Shown: positions 18,910-27,948 of the stretch, in pieces
How positions within the stretch are numbered: position 1 is the stretch's first letter
Layout of the letters: every line of letters begins with the position of its first letter
Source of the DNA: an uncultured Verrucomicrobiota bacterium
GTDB lineage: Bacteria; Verrucomicrobiota; Verrucomicrobiia; Limisphaerales; UBA9464
Direction of reading: 5' to 3'
DNA length: 64,000 bases
Assembly (NCBI GenBank): GCA_903925515.1
Contig: CAIYFP010000462.1
Location: 8,250 to 72,249 of the forward strand
Program-made: the position numbers and the translations under genes
The notes under the pieces: model-generated
Seen by the model: the letters and a program-made list of their open reading frames with translations, nothing else
What the model was told of the DNA's origin: nothing
The model's database searches: none

Positions 18910-19464
18910 ATGCGGACCCGGGCCACCGCGTGGTTCATGGCTGTTTACACCTCAGCGAATCGTCACCGGCGGGCGCGCGTCAGCGCGGGCCTGTTGATGT
19001 ATCGCGTCGTGGAGGACCGGCTCGAGGTCTTCATCGCCCATCCGGGCGGGCCGTGGTTCCCCAACCGGGACCTTGATGTCTGGACGATTCCCAAGGGCGA
19101 GCTTGAGGAGGGCGAGGATTTGCAGACGGCGGCCATCCGTGAGTTCGAGGAAGAGGTGGGGATCAAGCCCGAGGGGCCATACATCGAGCTGGGGTCCATC
19201 CGGCAGAAGGGCGGCAAGACCGTCCATGCATGGGCCTTCAAGGGCGACTGGGACGAGTCGAAGCCCATCCGAAGCAACCTCATCCACGTGGAGTGGCCGC
19301 CGGGCTCGGGGCGATGGGGCGAGTGGCCCGAGGTGGATCGAGCCGCGTTCTTTGCCACGGACGAGGCTCGCACAAGGCTCAAGTCCACGCAGCACCCTCT
19401 CCTTGACCGGTTGGTGGAGGCGCTGTCCGTCATGGACCTCGCGCCGCGCCAAGCCCCGGAGTGA
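18910..19464 (+). CDS. NUDIX hydrolase
   Basis: 184 residues (ATG 18910; ATG 18937 gives 175 and is also plausible). The NUDIX box GX5EX7REUXEEXGU is complete: G-ELEEG-E-DLQTAAI-REFEEEVGI near residues 64-86. Preceding sequence SAGLLMYRV, VFIAHPGGPWF and VWTIPKGELEE matches the small NUDIX proteins described as phosphohydrolases of the YjhB/diadenosine type. It would cleave a nucleoside diphosphate linked to another group; the substrate is not predictable. Its stop codon lies in one arm of an inverted repeat shared with the convergent Dabb gene. Confidence 0.92.
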   Translation: MRTRATAWFMAVYTSANRHRRARVSAGLLMYRVVEDRLEVFIAHPGGPWFPNRDLDVWTIPKGELEEGEDLQTAAIREFEEEVGIKPEGPYIELGSIRQKGGKTVHAWAFKGDWDESKPIRSNLIHVEWPPGSGRWGEWPEVDRAAFFATDEARTRLKSTQHPLLDRLVEALSVMDLAPRQAPE

Positions 19465-19484
19465 GGTGATGCCGCGCCACCTCA
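19462..19484. terminator. Hairpin joining two convergent stop codons
   Basis: TGAGGTG (19462-19468), nine bases, CACCTCA (19478-19484). The left arm begins with the NUDIX stop and the right arm contains the stop of the minus-strand Dabb gene. There is no T-run, so a bidirectional mRNA-end hairpin is inferred rather than a classic terminator. Confidence 0.35.
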
Positions 19485-19874
19485 GTCGCGCGTCCAGAAG
19501 TCGATCACAAACACGTCGGCGACCAGCGGCTTGACGAGCTTGCCGAAGTCTTGGTGGTCCGGGTGGACGAGGTAGGCGTCCCGGTCCTTCTCCGAGCCGA
19601 AGGTGAGGATCCATCCGTGGGTGCAGCCCTTGTTGAGGCCCTCGGGGCTGTTGTTGATGCCCCATTCGAGACCTTGGATCTGGGGAATCTTGGCCTTCAG
19701 GCCCGCAAAGGCGTCCTCGACCCTCTTGATGTCGGCGGGACCTGCCGAGTCCTTGAACTTGAACGAGACGACATGACGGAGGCGGGACCGGCCCTTCTTG
19801 GGTGCCTGGGCAACGACGACCATGCACAACGAGATGGCGAGCACGCCCATGATTCCAGCGAGCAATGTTTTCAC
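19482..19874 (-). CDS. Exported Dabb-domain (stress-responsive A/B barrel) protein
   Basis: 130 residues from the GTG at 19874, chosen because it gives a signal peptide (TLLAGIMGVLAISLCMVVVAQA). The body RHVVSFKFKDSAGPADIKRVEDAFAGLK ... GLEWGINNSPEGLNKG ... HGWILTFGSEKDRDAYLVHPDH ... VIDFW is a Dabb ferredoxin-like domain. These form dimeric barrels, often with unknown substrate. A second Dabb gene lies at 61007-61306. Export of a Dabb domain is common in this phylum but unexplained. Confidence 0.85.
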   Translation of the reverse strand: MKTLLAGIMGVLAISLCMVVVAQAPKKGRSRLRHVVSFKFKDSAGPADIKRVEDAFAGLKAKIPQIQGLEWGINNSPEGLNKGCTHGWILTFGSEKDRDAYLVHPDHQDFGKLVKPLVADVFVIDFWTRD

Positions 19875-19973
19875 GGGGGAGAAGCGTGGGGGAATGACGA
19901 GGCCGCGCGCCAGCCTTGATGCGCCCGCACGTTCCATCGTGACCCCGCGCCGCATCGGCCGCATCCTTCCGAG

Positions 19974-21509
19974 ATGACAGTCGTCGAGCTTGCCGTCGTA
20001 TCCATCGCCGGGCTGGGGGCCGGGTTCGTTGCGGGCTGGGTGGCCCGGGGCCAGCGGACGCCGCCCCCCGCCGCGCCGGACACGCGGCTTGAGGCTGAGC
20101 TGCGCGCGCAGGCCGCCGCCCACCATGCGGAGGCCCAGCGGCTCCAGTCCGCCCTTGCGGATGCCGCTGCCGGCAGGGCGGCGGCTGAGGCCGCGAGGGT
20201 TGCCTCCGACGAGCGGTCCCGCTCGCTCGGGGAGGAGACGGCGTCGGCGCGCGCGGGGGAGAAGTCGGCGCGTGAGCATGCGTCGTCTCTTGAGACGGCG
20301 TTGGCGGCGGCGAGGGCGGAGATGGAGGCGGGGCGTGCACGGCTGGAGGACCAGGCACGGTTCCATGAGCGGCAGGCCCGGGAGGCCCATGAGCGGCATG
20401 AGGCCGCGGTGCGGGAGCTGCGGGAGGCGGGCGACCGCGCGTTGGCGGCGTTGCGGGACCAGTTCAAGGCGACGGCGGCCGAGGCGCTGGCGGCGAACAA
20501 CCCGCGGTTCCTTGAGATGGCCAACGAGCTGCTGGCGCGGTTCAAGGCCAGCGCGGACGGCGACCTCTCCCAGCGGCACGAGCGCATCGCGGCGTTGGTG
20601 AGGCCGTTGGAGGAGCAGCTCAGGACGTACCAGCAGCGCCTCCAGCAGGCGGAGTCCCAGCAGCAGGCCGCCCTCGGCCAGGTGCACGAGCAGCTCAAGT
20701 CCCTCGCGAGCCAAAGCCAGGTTCTCTCCAGCGAGACCCAGCGCCTGCGCGTCGTGCTCGGCTCCAACCAAGCCCGCGGTCGCTGGGGCGAGGAAACGCT
20801 CCGGCGCGTCGTCGAGGCCGCCGGGCTCAGCGCGCATTGTGACTTCGACGTCCAGGTGCAGGAGGGCGACAAGAAGCCAGATCTTGTCGTGCGACTGCCC
20901 GGGGAGCGGGTGATCGTGGTGGACTCGAAGGTGCCGGACCTTGAGTTCCTTGATGCCCTCGGCGCGTCCGACGAGGCGCGCCGTGCGGAGGCGTTGAGGG
21001 AACATGCGGCGAAGCTGCGGGCGACGATCAAGGCGTTGGCGGAGCGCGACTACCCGCGCCAGTTCCCGTCCGCGCTCGACCATGTGGTGCTGTTCGTGCC
21101 GGCCGAGTCGTTGTTCAGCGCCGCGTTGGAGGGCGACCGCGACCTGATCGTGTGGGCGGCCGAGAAGCGCATCCTGCTGGCCACCCCGGCGTCATTGATC
21201 GCCTTGCTGCGATCCGTCGCCGTGAGCTGGCAACAGCACGAGCAATCCCGCAACGCCCAGGAGATTGCCGCCGCTGCGCAGGAGCTGTTCGCGCGGGTTG
21301 CGAAGCTCGCGGACCACCTCGGTCGCATTCGCAAGGGGCTCGAAACCGCGAACGACGCCTACAACGACGCGGTTGGGAGCTACGAGGGCCGGGTGCGGCC
21401 GCAGGGCGAGAAGCTGGCGCGGCTGGGCGGCGCCGCCCCGGGCAAGGAGTTGCTGGAGATCCCGCCCGTGGCCACGGCGCTGCGCCTGCCACCCTCGGGG
21501 GAGCCCTGA
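19974..21509 (+). CDS. rmuC: DNA recombination protein RmuC
   Basis: 511 residues. An N-terminal membrane segment (VELAVVSIAGLGAGFVAGWVARG) is followed by about 200 residues of Ala/Glu/Arg-rich coiled coil and then the RmuC domain: GRWGEETLRRVVEAAGL, DLVVRLPGERVIVVDSKVPDLEFLDAL, RQFPSALDHVVLFVPAES, ILLATPASLIALLRSVAVSWQQ. RmuC limits DNA inversions at short inverted repeats and has a nuclease-like fold. It is monocistronic here, divergent from the Dabb gene. Confidence 0.95.
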   Translation: MTVVELAVVSIAGLGAGFVAGWVARGQRTPPPAAPDTRLEAELRAQAAAHHAEAQRLQSALADAAAGRAAAEAARVASDERSRSLGEETASARAGEKSAREHASSLETALAAARAEMEAGRARLEDQARFHERQAREAHERHEAAVRELREAGDRALAALRDQFKATAAEALAANNPRFLEMANELLARFKASADGDLSQRHERIAALVRPLEEQLRTYQQRLQQAESQQQAALGQVHEQLKSLASQSQVLSSETQRLRVVLGSNQARGRWGEETLRRVVEAAGLSAHCDFDVQVQEGDKKPDLVVRLPGERVIVVDSKVPDLEFLDALGASDEARRAEALREHAAKLRATIKALAERDYPRQFPSALDHVVLFVPAESLFSAALEGDRDLIVWAAEKRILLATPASLIALLRSVAVSWQQHEQSRNAQEIAAAAQELFARVAKLADHLGRIRKGLETANDAYNDAVGSYEGRVRPQGEKLARLGGAAPGKELLEIPPVATALRLPPSGEP

Positions 21510-21558
21510 AACGGGCGCGCCTGCGGCGGGGAAAAGCTGGCCCGGCGCGGCGTCTTGA

Positions 21559-21575
21559 TTGGCATGGTTCGTGCG
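21559..21575 (+). promoter_or_regulatory. Sigma-54-like -24/-12 element upstream of a prepilin-like gene
   Basis: TTGGCATGGTTCGTGCG: GG and GC are ten bases apart and TTGGCA is intact; three informative positions differ from YTGGCACGRNNNTTGCW. It would start transcription about 77 bases before the ATG at 21664. A competing sigma-70-like TTGACA (21598-21603), 18 bases, AACGAT (21622-21627) lies downstream. Pilin genes are often sigma-54 dependent, which fits but does not prove it. Confidence 0.4.
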
Positions 21576-21663
21576 CATTTTTGGAACTTGAAAGGCGTTG
21601 ACATCGCGAGGGTGGATCCCCAACGATGGCGACGCGTTAAGCCCGCAGAATTCGTTAATACCT

Positions 21664-22434
21664 ATGAATTGTCTCCATACCCAGCGTCGGAGCGCGTTCA
21701 CGTTGATCGAGTTGCTCGTCGTGATCGCCATCATCGCAATCCTTGCCGGCATGCTCTTGCCTGCGCTCGCCAAGGCCAAGGCCAAGGCGCAACGCATCAA
21801 GTGCGTGAACAACGAGAAGAACATCGGACTCGGCTTCCGCATCTTCTCCACGGACAACAACGGTCAGTTCCCATGGACCGTTGACGTGTCCCAGGGCGGA
21901 TCCCAGACCAACGGGGCGCTCACATGGCAGCACTACGTGGCCGTCTCCAATGAGTTGTCCACGCCCAAGATCATCCTCTGCCCCTCCGACGGACAGCAGG
22001 CCGGCGAAACCGCCGCCCGCCAGGAGGCCACGAACTTCCTCCATCTCGTGCGCGTCGGCGGCGTGAACGCCAACCGGTTCGTCTCCTACTTCGTGGGCCT
22101 CGACGCCTCCGAGGAGAATCCCCAGACGATCCTCGGTGGCGACCGCAACATCAGCCCCGACACCTCCATTGCGAGCCCGGTCCTCGTCAAGAACACCACC
22201 GCGGCCACGGCCGGCCCCCTCAGCTTCCCCATCCCCGTCGCCATGGCCAACACCATGCCGGTCGCGGCCGGGACGCGTAACTTCGGCTTCACAATGCGTA
22301 CGCATGACGCCGCCGGCAACATCCTCCTCGGCGACGGCTCCGTGCAGCAGGTCACCTCCGCTCGCTTCCGCGAGGCCATCCGTGACGCCGCCGCCACCAC
22401 GGCATCGCCGCTGAGCTGGTCCTTGCCGAACTAA
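21664..22434 (+). CDS. Prepilin-like protein with N-terminal methylation site and H-X9-DG motif
   Basis: 256 residues from the ATG at 21664, which puts the [20 protein letters not shown] segment 14 residues in, the normal leader length. Unlike most copies the residue before Phe is Ala (RRSAFTLIE), where prepilin peptidase usually needs Gly, so cleavage may be altered. [17 protein letters not shown] follows, then [17 protein letters not shown] near the end (H-X9-DG). It is followed by a strong intrinsic terminator, so the gene is monocistronic. A possible sigma-54 promoter precedes it. Confidence 0.9.
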   Translation: MNCLHTQRRSAFTLIELLVVIAIIAILAGMLLPALAKAKAKAQRIKCVNNEKNIGLGFRIFSTDNNGQFPWTVDVSQGGSQTNGALTWQHYVAVSNELSTPKIILCPSDGQQAGETAARQEATNFLHLVRVGGVNANRFVSYFVGLDASEENPQTILGGDRNISPDTSIASPVLVKNTTAATAGPLSFPIPVAMANTMPVAAGTRNFGFTMRTHDAAGNILLGDGSVQQVTSARFREAIRDAAATTASPLSWSLPN

Positions 22435-22463
22435 CCGGCACCGGACCGCAGTTTGGATCTCAA

Positions 22464-22488
22464 GGGCGTCCTTCGGGACGCCCTTTTT
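22464..22488 (+). terminator. Rho-independent terminator with UUCG loop
   Basis: Stem GGGCGTCC (22464-22471) and GGACGCCC (22476-22483) around a TTCG loop closed by C-G, followed by TTTTT. It ends the prepilin-like transcript 30 bases after the stop. Confidence 0.92.
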
Positions 22489-22582
22489 GCTTGCCCTGCC
22501 AGCCCGGGCCTCGTGTCAGTCACGGCTCGCATTTCGCGCCCTGCCCGGTCACAACATCCACGTGCACCTCTCCGTCCATGGC

Positions 22583-25036
22583 ATGGTCCGTTCCGCGGCA
22601 TTCGTCGCGATGGCCTTGCTTGGGGTGGTCATGACGGCCCTTGCCCAGTCCACGACCACGCATTGGGCGTACCGGCCGATTGATTCCCGGGCCGCCGACA
22701 TCCCGACCTCCGGCTGGATTGACGCGCAGTTGGACGCCGCCGCCCGAGCCCATGGCGTCGAGCCCTCCGGCCAAGCCGAGCCCGCCACCCTGTGTCGCAG
22801 GCTTCATCTGGTCCTCACGGGCTTGCAGCCCACGCCCGCGCAACTCGCCCGGTTCATGTCGCTGCCGGCCGCGTCCCGGGTTGAGTCCACGGTGGATGCC
22901 CTCCTTGCCACGCCGGCCTTTGGCGAGCATTGGGGACGTCACTGGCTCGACGTCGTCCGCTACGCCGACTCCGTGACCCTGCGTGGATTCGTGTTCCGCG
23001 AGGCATGGCGTTACCGCGACTACGTGGTGGATGCCTTCAATGCGGACAAGCCGTTCGCCGACTTCGTGCGGGAACAGGTCGCCGGCGATCTCCTGCCCGC
23101 GCCCGCCGTCGAGGACGCCCGGCGCAACCGTGTCGCGACCACGTTCTGGGCCTTGGGCGACACCAATCTTGAGGAGCAGGACAAGAACCAGCTCGAGTTG
23201 GACGTCATCGACGAGCAGCTGGAGGTCATGGGCAAGGCGTTCCTTGCTCAGACGCTTTCCTGTGCCCGTTGCCACGACCACAAGTTCGATCCCATTTCCA
23301 CGCGCGACTACCACGCCATGGCCGGGATCCTCGCGGGCACGCGACTTCTCAGGCATGCCAACGTCTCCGAATGGATCGAGACCCCGTTGCCGCTTGAGCC
23401 TGCGGAAGAATCACGATGGAAGGCCGCCGAGGAACGGCTTGCCCGTCTCGAGGCCGAGCTCAAGTCCCTCAAGTCCCTTGCTGAATCCGCCGTCGCCACT
23501 GCCACCCTGTCCGCCTTGGATGGCATCGTGGTGGACGACGAAGCGGCCCGGTTGGTCGGGGACTGGACCTCCTCCACCGCCAACCGTCCCTTTGTTGGCA
23601 AGGGCTACCGGCACGACGGCAACGAAGGCAAGGGCCGCAAGACAGCCACCTTCCACCCCACCATCCCGCGCCCGGGCGAGTACGAGGTACGCGTGGCCCA
23701 TGTCCCGGGTGGCAACCGTGCCGCCCGCGTGCCCGTCACCGTGTTCTCCGCCGACGGCGAGCGCGTGTTCCACGTCGATCAACGCCAGCGACCGAGTGTC
23801 GGCGGCCGCTTCGTTTCCTTGGGGCGCGCCCGATTCGAGAAGGACGGTGCCGGGTTCGTCATGGTCTCGAACGACGGCACGGACGGGCACGTGATCCTTG
23901 ACGCCGTCCAATTCATCCCGGTCCCTCCTGCTGACGGGGGGACTTTGTCGGTTGAAGCAACGGCCGGCCCGGAACCCCGGCAGCCCGCGACGTCCGCCCC
24001 CGATCTTGGCCGCGTGCGTGTCCTCGAACAGGCCGTCGCCGAGGCCCGGGTCGCCGCGCGTCGTCCGCATGTCATGGCTCCGGTGGAGTCGGGCGGCACC
24101 AACCTGCCGGTCTTGCGACGTGGTTCATGGCGAAACCCCGGCGAGGTGGTGCCTCGCGGGATGTTGAGGACCGCGTTCCGCGCGTCCGCGCCCGAGCCAT
24201 CGGGAACGTCCAGCGGCCGGGCCGAGCTCGCAGGGTGGCTCGTGGCCCATGACCAGCCTCTCTCGTGGCGAGTCCATGTGAACCGTGCATGGCATTGGAC
24301 CTTTGGGCGCGGGCTCGTGGCGTCCGTGGACAACCTTGGCACGACGGGCGACGCGCCCACGCATCCGGCGCTGCTGGACGCGCTTGCGGCCGGGTTCCGC
24401 AACGGCGGCGGCTCGACGAAGCGGCTTGTCCGTGCGCTCGTCCTCACGCGGGCGTTCCAGAGGGCCTCGTCGATGGCGGACCCGGCGGTTGCGCGGTCGC
24501 GTTCCATGGACCCCGCGAACCGATGGCATGGGCGCTTCCGTGTGCGCCCGGCCGAGGCGGAGGTGCTGCGCGACTCGATGTTGCTGGCGGGGGACGGGCT
24601 GCTGCACGAGGGCCGCGGCGAGGCGCCGTTCCCGCCGGGAATTGCCGCCGACTACGGCCATGTGGTGGATCGACCCGTGCGAAGCCTGCGCCTGCCCCAG
24701 TTCCGCAATGCGCGCCCCGACTTCCTCGTGGCATTCGACGGCGCGGACCCGTGCCGTGTGATGGGGGCGCGCGAGGCATCGACGGTGGCGCCGCAGGCGC
24801 TGTTCCTGCTGAACCATGCCATGGTACGCGACCATGCGGCGCGCGCCGCGGCCCGCGTGGCGGCGGCGGACGACGCCGTGGGCGCCTTGTGGGTGCGAAT
24901 CCTTGGTCGGGGGCCGTCTGAGGGCGAACGGCGGGCGGCGGATCAACACCTTGCTGGCGGGGCCAACCGGACGGAGTCCATGGCGGAGCTGGCCCACGCG
25001 TTGCTTGCATCGATCGACTTCAGGCGAATCCCATGA
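22583..25036 (+). CDS. Exported DUF1549/DUF1553 protein with CxxCH motif
   Basis: 817 residues from the ATG at 22583, which gives the signal peptide MVRSAAFVAMALLGVVMTALAQ. DUF1549 spans about residues 40-250 (RLHLVLTGLQPTP, HWGRHWLDVVRYADS, FREAWRYRDYVV) and includes Cys227-Ala-Arg-Cys230-His231 then DHKFDPIS, a motif able to bind c-type heme. A middle domain with carbohydrate-binding character (GEYEVRVAHVPGGN) is inserted before DUF1553 (about residues 550-810: NRAWHWTFGRGLV, DNLGTTGDAPTHPALLD, RFRVRPAEAEVLRDSML). The family is hugely expanded in Planctomycetes and Verrucomicrobiota; no activity is established. It overlaps the DUF1501 gene by ATGA. Confidence 0.92.
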   Translation: MVRSAAFVAMALLGVVMTALAQSTTTHWAYRPIDSRAADIPTSGWIDAQLDAAARAHGVEPSGQAEPATLCRRLHLVLTGLQPTPAQLARFMSLPAASRVESTVDALLATPAFGEHWGRHWLDVVRYADSVTLRGFVFREAWRYRDYVVDAFNADKPFADFVREQVAGDLLPAPAVEDARRNRVATTFWALGDTNLEEQDKNQLELDVIDEQLEVMGKAFLAQTLSCARCHDHKFDPISTRDYHAMAGILAGTRLLRHANVSEWIETPLPLEPAEESRWKAAEERLARLEAELKSLKSLAESAVATATLSALDGIVVDDEAARLVGDWTSSTANRPFVGKGYRHDGNEGKGRKTATFHPTIPRPGEYEVRVAHVPGGNRAARVPVTVFSADGERVFHVDQRQRPSVGGRFVSLGRARFEKDGAGFVMVSNDGTDGHVILDAVQFIPVPPADGGTLSVEATAGPEPRQPATSAPDLGRVRVLEQAVAEARVAARRPHVMAPVESGGTNLPVLRRGSWRNPGEVVPRGMLRTAFRASAPEPSGTSSGRAELAGWLVAHDQPLSWRVHVNRAWHWTFGRGLVASVDNLGTTGDAPTHPALLDALAAGFRNGGGSTKRLVRALVLTRAFQRASSMADPAVARSRSMDPANRWHGRFRVRPAEAEVLRDSMLLAGDGLLHEGRGEAPFPPGIAADYGHVVDRPVRSLRLPQFRNARPDFLVAFDGADPCRVMGAREASTVAPQALFLLNHAMVRDHAARAAARVAAADDAVGALWVRILGRGPSEGERRAADQHLAGGANRTESMAELAHALLASIDFRRIP

Positions 25037-26466
25037 ACATCCCGGACGTGCGCGTATCAAGGCGCGAGGCGTTGGCCCGCGTCGGCTGCGGTTTCGGATC
25101 GGTGGCCATGGCCGCGATGCTCGGCCGCGCGAGGGCGGGGGACACTCGCTCGTCCTTGGCGGCCATGGCTCCGCCGGCGCGGGCGCGAGCGCGGCGGGTG
25201 ATCTTCCTGTTCATGCAGGGCGGCCCGAGCCACGTGGACACGTTCGATCCCAAGCCGGCGCTGGCGCGGCATGACGGGCAGACGATGCCCTTCGACGACG
25301 CCCGGACGATGGCCAACACGGGCGCAAGGGGCACGGGCCAGCGGGTCATGAAGTCGCCGTGGGCGTTCTCAAGGCATGGGGAGTCGGGGCGTTGGGTGAG
25401 CGAGTTGTTCCCGCACACGGCGAGGCGCATCGACGACCTTTGCCTGCTGCAGGGGATGCACACCGAGGGCGTCGCGCATGGTCCGGCCACGTTGTTCCTC
25501 CATTGCGGCTCCACGAACTTCGTGCGGCCGAGCATCGGCGCATGGGTCAGCTACGGACTGGGAACCGAGAACGACAACCTGCCCGCATTCGTCACGTTGT
25601 CGCCAAGCCTCGGGAACGGTGGCGCGCGAAACTGGGGCCATGCGTTCCTGCCGCCCGTGCACCAAGGGACGCCCTTCGGCTTCGCAGGGCAGGGGCCCGA
25701 TTCCATGCGCCTTCGCTGGCTCCCGGGGGAGGGAGCCGACACGGCCATGGGCCGTCGGCGGTTCGACCTTGCCCGGCGCATCCATGAGGAGCAGGCCCGG
25801 ATGTCGCCGGGCGACGCGGAGGCCGACGCGGTCATCGAGTCCTTCGAGCGTGCGTGGCGGATGCAATCGCATGCGCCGGCGATCCTCGACCATGGGTCGG
25901 AGACGGCCGAGACCCGGGCCTTGTACGGGATAGGCGAGGGGCCGACCGACGAGTTCGGGAGGCAATGCCTTGCGGCGAGGAGGCTATGCGAGGCCGGCGT
26001 GCGGTTCGTGCAGGTGACGTACGGGGACAACACTGCCAACCCGCGATGGGACCAGCACTCGGACCTGCCGCGCCATGCCGTGCATGCGCGCGCGACGGAC
26101 AAGCCTGTGGCCGGGCTCCTTGCGGACCTCCGGCGGCGCGGACTGCTGGACGACACCGTGGTGTGGTGGGGCGCCGAGTTCGGGCGCACGCCCTACGCGG
26201 AGAAGAACGGGACGGGGCGTGACCACAACCCGGGCGGGTTCACCACATGGTTGGCCGGGGGCGGCGTCCGTGCGGGCTACACGCACGGGGCGACGGACGA
26301 GCTGGGGCACCTTGCCGTGGAGGGGCGCACCCACATGCACGACCTGCACGCGACGCTGCTGCACCTGCTGGGCATCGACCATGAGCGCCTGACGTTTCGC
26401 CATGACGGGCGCGATCACCGGCTCACGGATGTCCGCGGCGAGGTGATCCGCGCCGTGCTCGCGTGA
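25033..26466 (+). CDS. Tat-exported DUF1501 protein
   Basis: 477 residues. The N-terminus VSRREALARVGCGFG is a twin-arginine signal. DUF1501 blocks: RVIFLFMQGGPSHVDTFDPKP, GLGTENDNLPAFVTLSP, GRQCLAARRLCEAGVRFVQVTYG, WWGAEFGRTP, GRDHNPGGFTTWLAGGGV and HDLHATLLHLLGIDHERLTFRHDGRDHRLTDV. The family is related to the alkaline phosphatase/sulfatase superfamily, but metal ligands are only partly recognisable by eye. It is coupled to the DUF1549/DUF1553 gene by a 4-base overlap, the standard pairing, so the two products probably act together outside the cytoplasm. Confidence 0.93.
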   Translation: MNIPDVRVSRREALARVGCGFGSVAMAAMLGRARAGDTRSSLAAMAPPARARARRVIFLFMQGGPSHVDTFDPKPALARHDGQTMPFDDARTMANTGARGTGQRVMKSPWAFSRHGESGRWVSELFPHTARRIDDLCLLQGMHTEGVAHGPATLFLHCGSTNFVRPSIGAWVSYGLGTENDNLPAFVTLSPSLGNGGARNWGHAFLPPVHQGTPFGFAGQGPDSMRLRWLPGEGADTAMGRRRFDLARRIHEEQARMSPGDAEADAVIESFERAWRMQSHAPAILDHGSETAETRALYGIGEGPTDEFGRQCLAARRLCEAGVRFVQVTYGDNTANPRWDQHSDLPRHAVHARATDKPVAGLLADLRRRGLLDDTVVWWGAEFGRTPYAEKNGTGRDHNPGGFTTWLAGGGVRAGYTHGATDELGHLAVEGRTHMHDLHATLLHLLGIDHERLTFRHDGRDHRLTDVRGEVIRAVLA

Positions 26467-26476
26467 GACGGCGTCC

Positions 26477-26492
26477 ACGGCCCCTCGGCCGT
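26477..26492. terminator. Hairpin between convergent DUF1501 genes
   Basis: ACGGCC, four bases, GGCCGT, in the 34-base gap between the two convergent DUF1501 stops. It lacks a T-run; a shared 3' end structure is the simplest reading. Confidence 0.35.
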
Positions 26493-26500
26493 CCCCGGGT

Positions 26501-27928
26501 TCATGCCTTGAGGATGCCCCGGACCACGGAGCCCTTCACGTCCGTGAGCCGGTGGTCGCGCCCGCCGTAGCGATACGTGAGGCGCTCATGGTCCAGCCCG
26601 AGGCAATGGAGCATCGTCGCATGCAGGTCATGGACATGGACGGGGTTCTCGACGGCCTGCATGCCGAGGTCGTCGGTTGCGCCGTACGCGAAGCCCGCCG
26701 AGACGCCGCCGCCGGCCATCCAGAACGTGAACCCCTTGGCGTTGTGGTCGCGCCCGTCGCCGCGGCGACTGTCCGGGGTTCGACCAAACTCCCCGCCCCA
26801 AACCACGAGGGTCTCGTCGAGCATGCCCCGGGAGGCGAGGTCCGAGAGCAGGGCGGCGATGGGTTGGTCGATGGCATGGGCGTTGCGGCGGAGGGAGGAC
26901 TCGAGGTTCTGGTGCTGGTCCCAGCCGCCATGGTTCAGCTCGACGAATCGCACGCCGGCCTCGGCCATGCGCCGCGCGAGGAGGCATTGGCGCCCGAAGT
27001 TGTCCGTGTCCGCGGCGCCGACGCCGTACCGAGCGAGCGTGTCGGCGGACTCGCCGGAGAGGTCCAGCAGTTCGGGCGCCTCGGCCTGCATGCGGAAGGC
27101 CAGCTCGAACGACTGGATCACCCCCTCCACCTCGGGGTGGCCATCGGTGGCGTGGAGGAACTCGCGGTTCATCTGCTGGACCATGTCCAGTTGACGTGCC
27201 TGCTGGCGGGGATTGAGCACCGGGTTGCGCACGTTGCCCAGAGCCGTCGCGACATTCCCGTCGCGCGTGGAGCCGATCCGGGTCCCCTGATACACGGCCG
27301 GCAGGAACGCGCTCCCGTGGTTTTGCGCGCCGAACTGCCGGGGTGGCGACAAGGTGACGAAGCCCGGCAGGTTCTCGTTCTCCGTCCCGAGCCCGTATAG
27401 CACCCATGCGCCCATGGACGGCCGAACGAACCGCGCGCTCCCGGTGTGGAGCTGGATGAACGCCTGCGGGTGGTTGGGGATGTCCGTGTGCATCGATCGG
27501 ACCATGCAAAGGTGGTCCGCGTGCGCCGACAACCGGGGCATCAGCTCCGAAATCCAGAGCCCGCTCGCCCCGTGCTGTCGGAATGCAAACGGCGAGCCCA
27601 CCAGCTTGTTGCCCGAGCCGCGCGCGCCGCCCGCTTGCCCATGTTCCCGTTGCAGGCGCGGCTTCGGGTCGAAGAGGTCGAGCTGGGACGGCCCGCCCTG
27701 CATGCAGAGGAAAATGACGCGGCGTGCACGCGGCGCGAAATGGGGCGCTCGCCGTCGCAGGGGGGCGCCGGCGTCGGCCATGGACGCCCGCGAGCCACCC
27801 GTCCCGGATGCGGCCGCCGCGAGCCCGCCGAAGGCCATCCAGCCGAAGCCGGCGGCGGCGGTTTGAAGGAGGCGCCGCCGGGTCAGCGGACGTGGTTGGA
27901 TGCCATGGCACTCGAAGGGGGCGTTCAT
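26501..27928 (-). CDS. Tat-exported DUF1501 protein, second copy
   Basis: 475 residues from the ATG at 27928. The signal LTRRRLLQTAAAGFGWMAFGG is twin-arginine. The same blocks as the plus-strand copy are present: RVIFLCMQGGPSQLDLFDPKP, GLGTENENLPGFVTLSP, GRQCLLARRMAEAGVRFVELNHG, VWGGEFGRTPDSR, GRDHNAKGFTFWMAGGGV, HDLHATMLHCLGLDHERLTYRYGGRDHRLTDV. By eye the two copies share perhaps half their residues, so the duplication is old. It follows its DUF1549 partner by 20 bases. Confidence 0.93.
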   Translation of the reverse strand: MNAPFECHGIQPRPLTRRRLLQTAAAGFGWMAFGGLAAAASGTGGSRASMADAGAPLRRRAPHFAPRARRVIFLCMQGGPSQLDLFDPKPRLQREHGQAGGARGSGNKLVGSPFAFRQHGASGLWISELMPRLSAHADHLCMVRSMHTDIPNHPQAFIQLHTGSARFVRPSMGAWVLYGLGTENENLPGFVTLSPPRQFGAQNHGSAFLPAVYQGTRIGSTRDGNVATALGNVRNPVLNPRQQARQLDMVQQMNREFLHATDGHPEVEGVIQSFELAFRMQAEAPELLDLSGESADTLARYGVGAADTDNFGRQCLLARRMAEAGVRFVELNHGGWDQHQNLESSLRRNAHAIDQPIAALLSDLASRGMLDETLVVWGGEFGRTPDSRRGDGRDHNAKGFTFWMAGGGVSAGFAYGATDDLGMQAVENPVHVHDLHATMLHCLGLDHERLTYRYGGRDHRLTDVKGSVVRGILKA

Positions 27929-27948
27929 TGGGAGCAAGGCTTCGGGTT

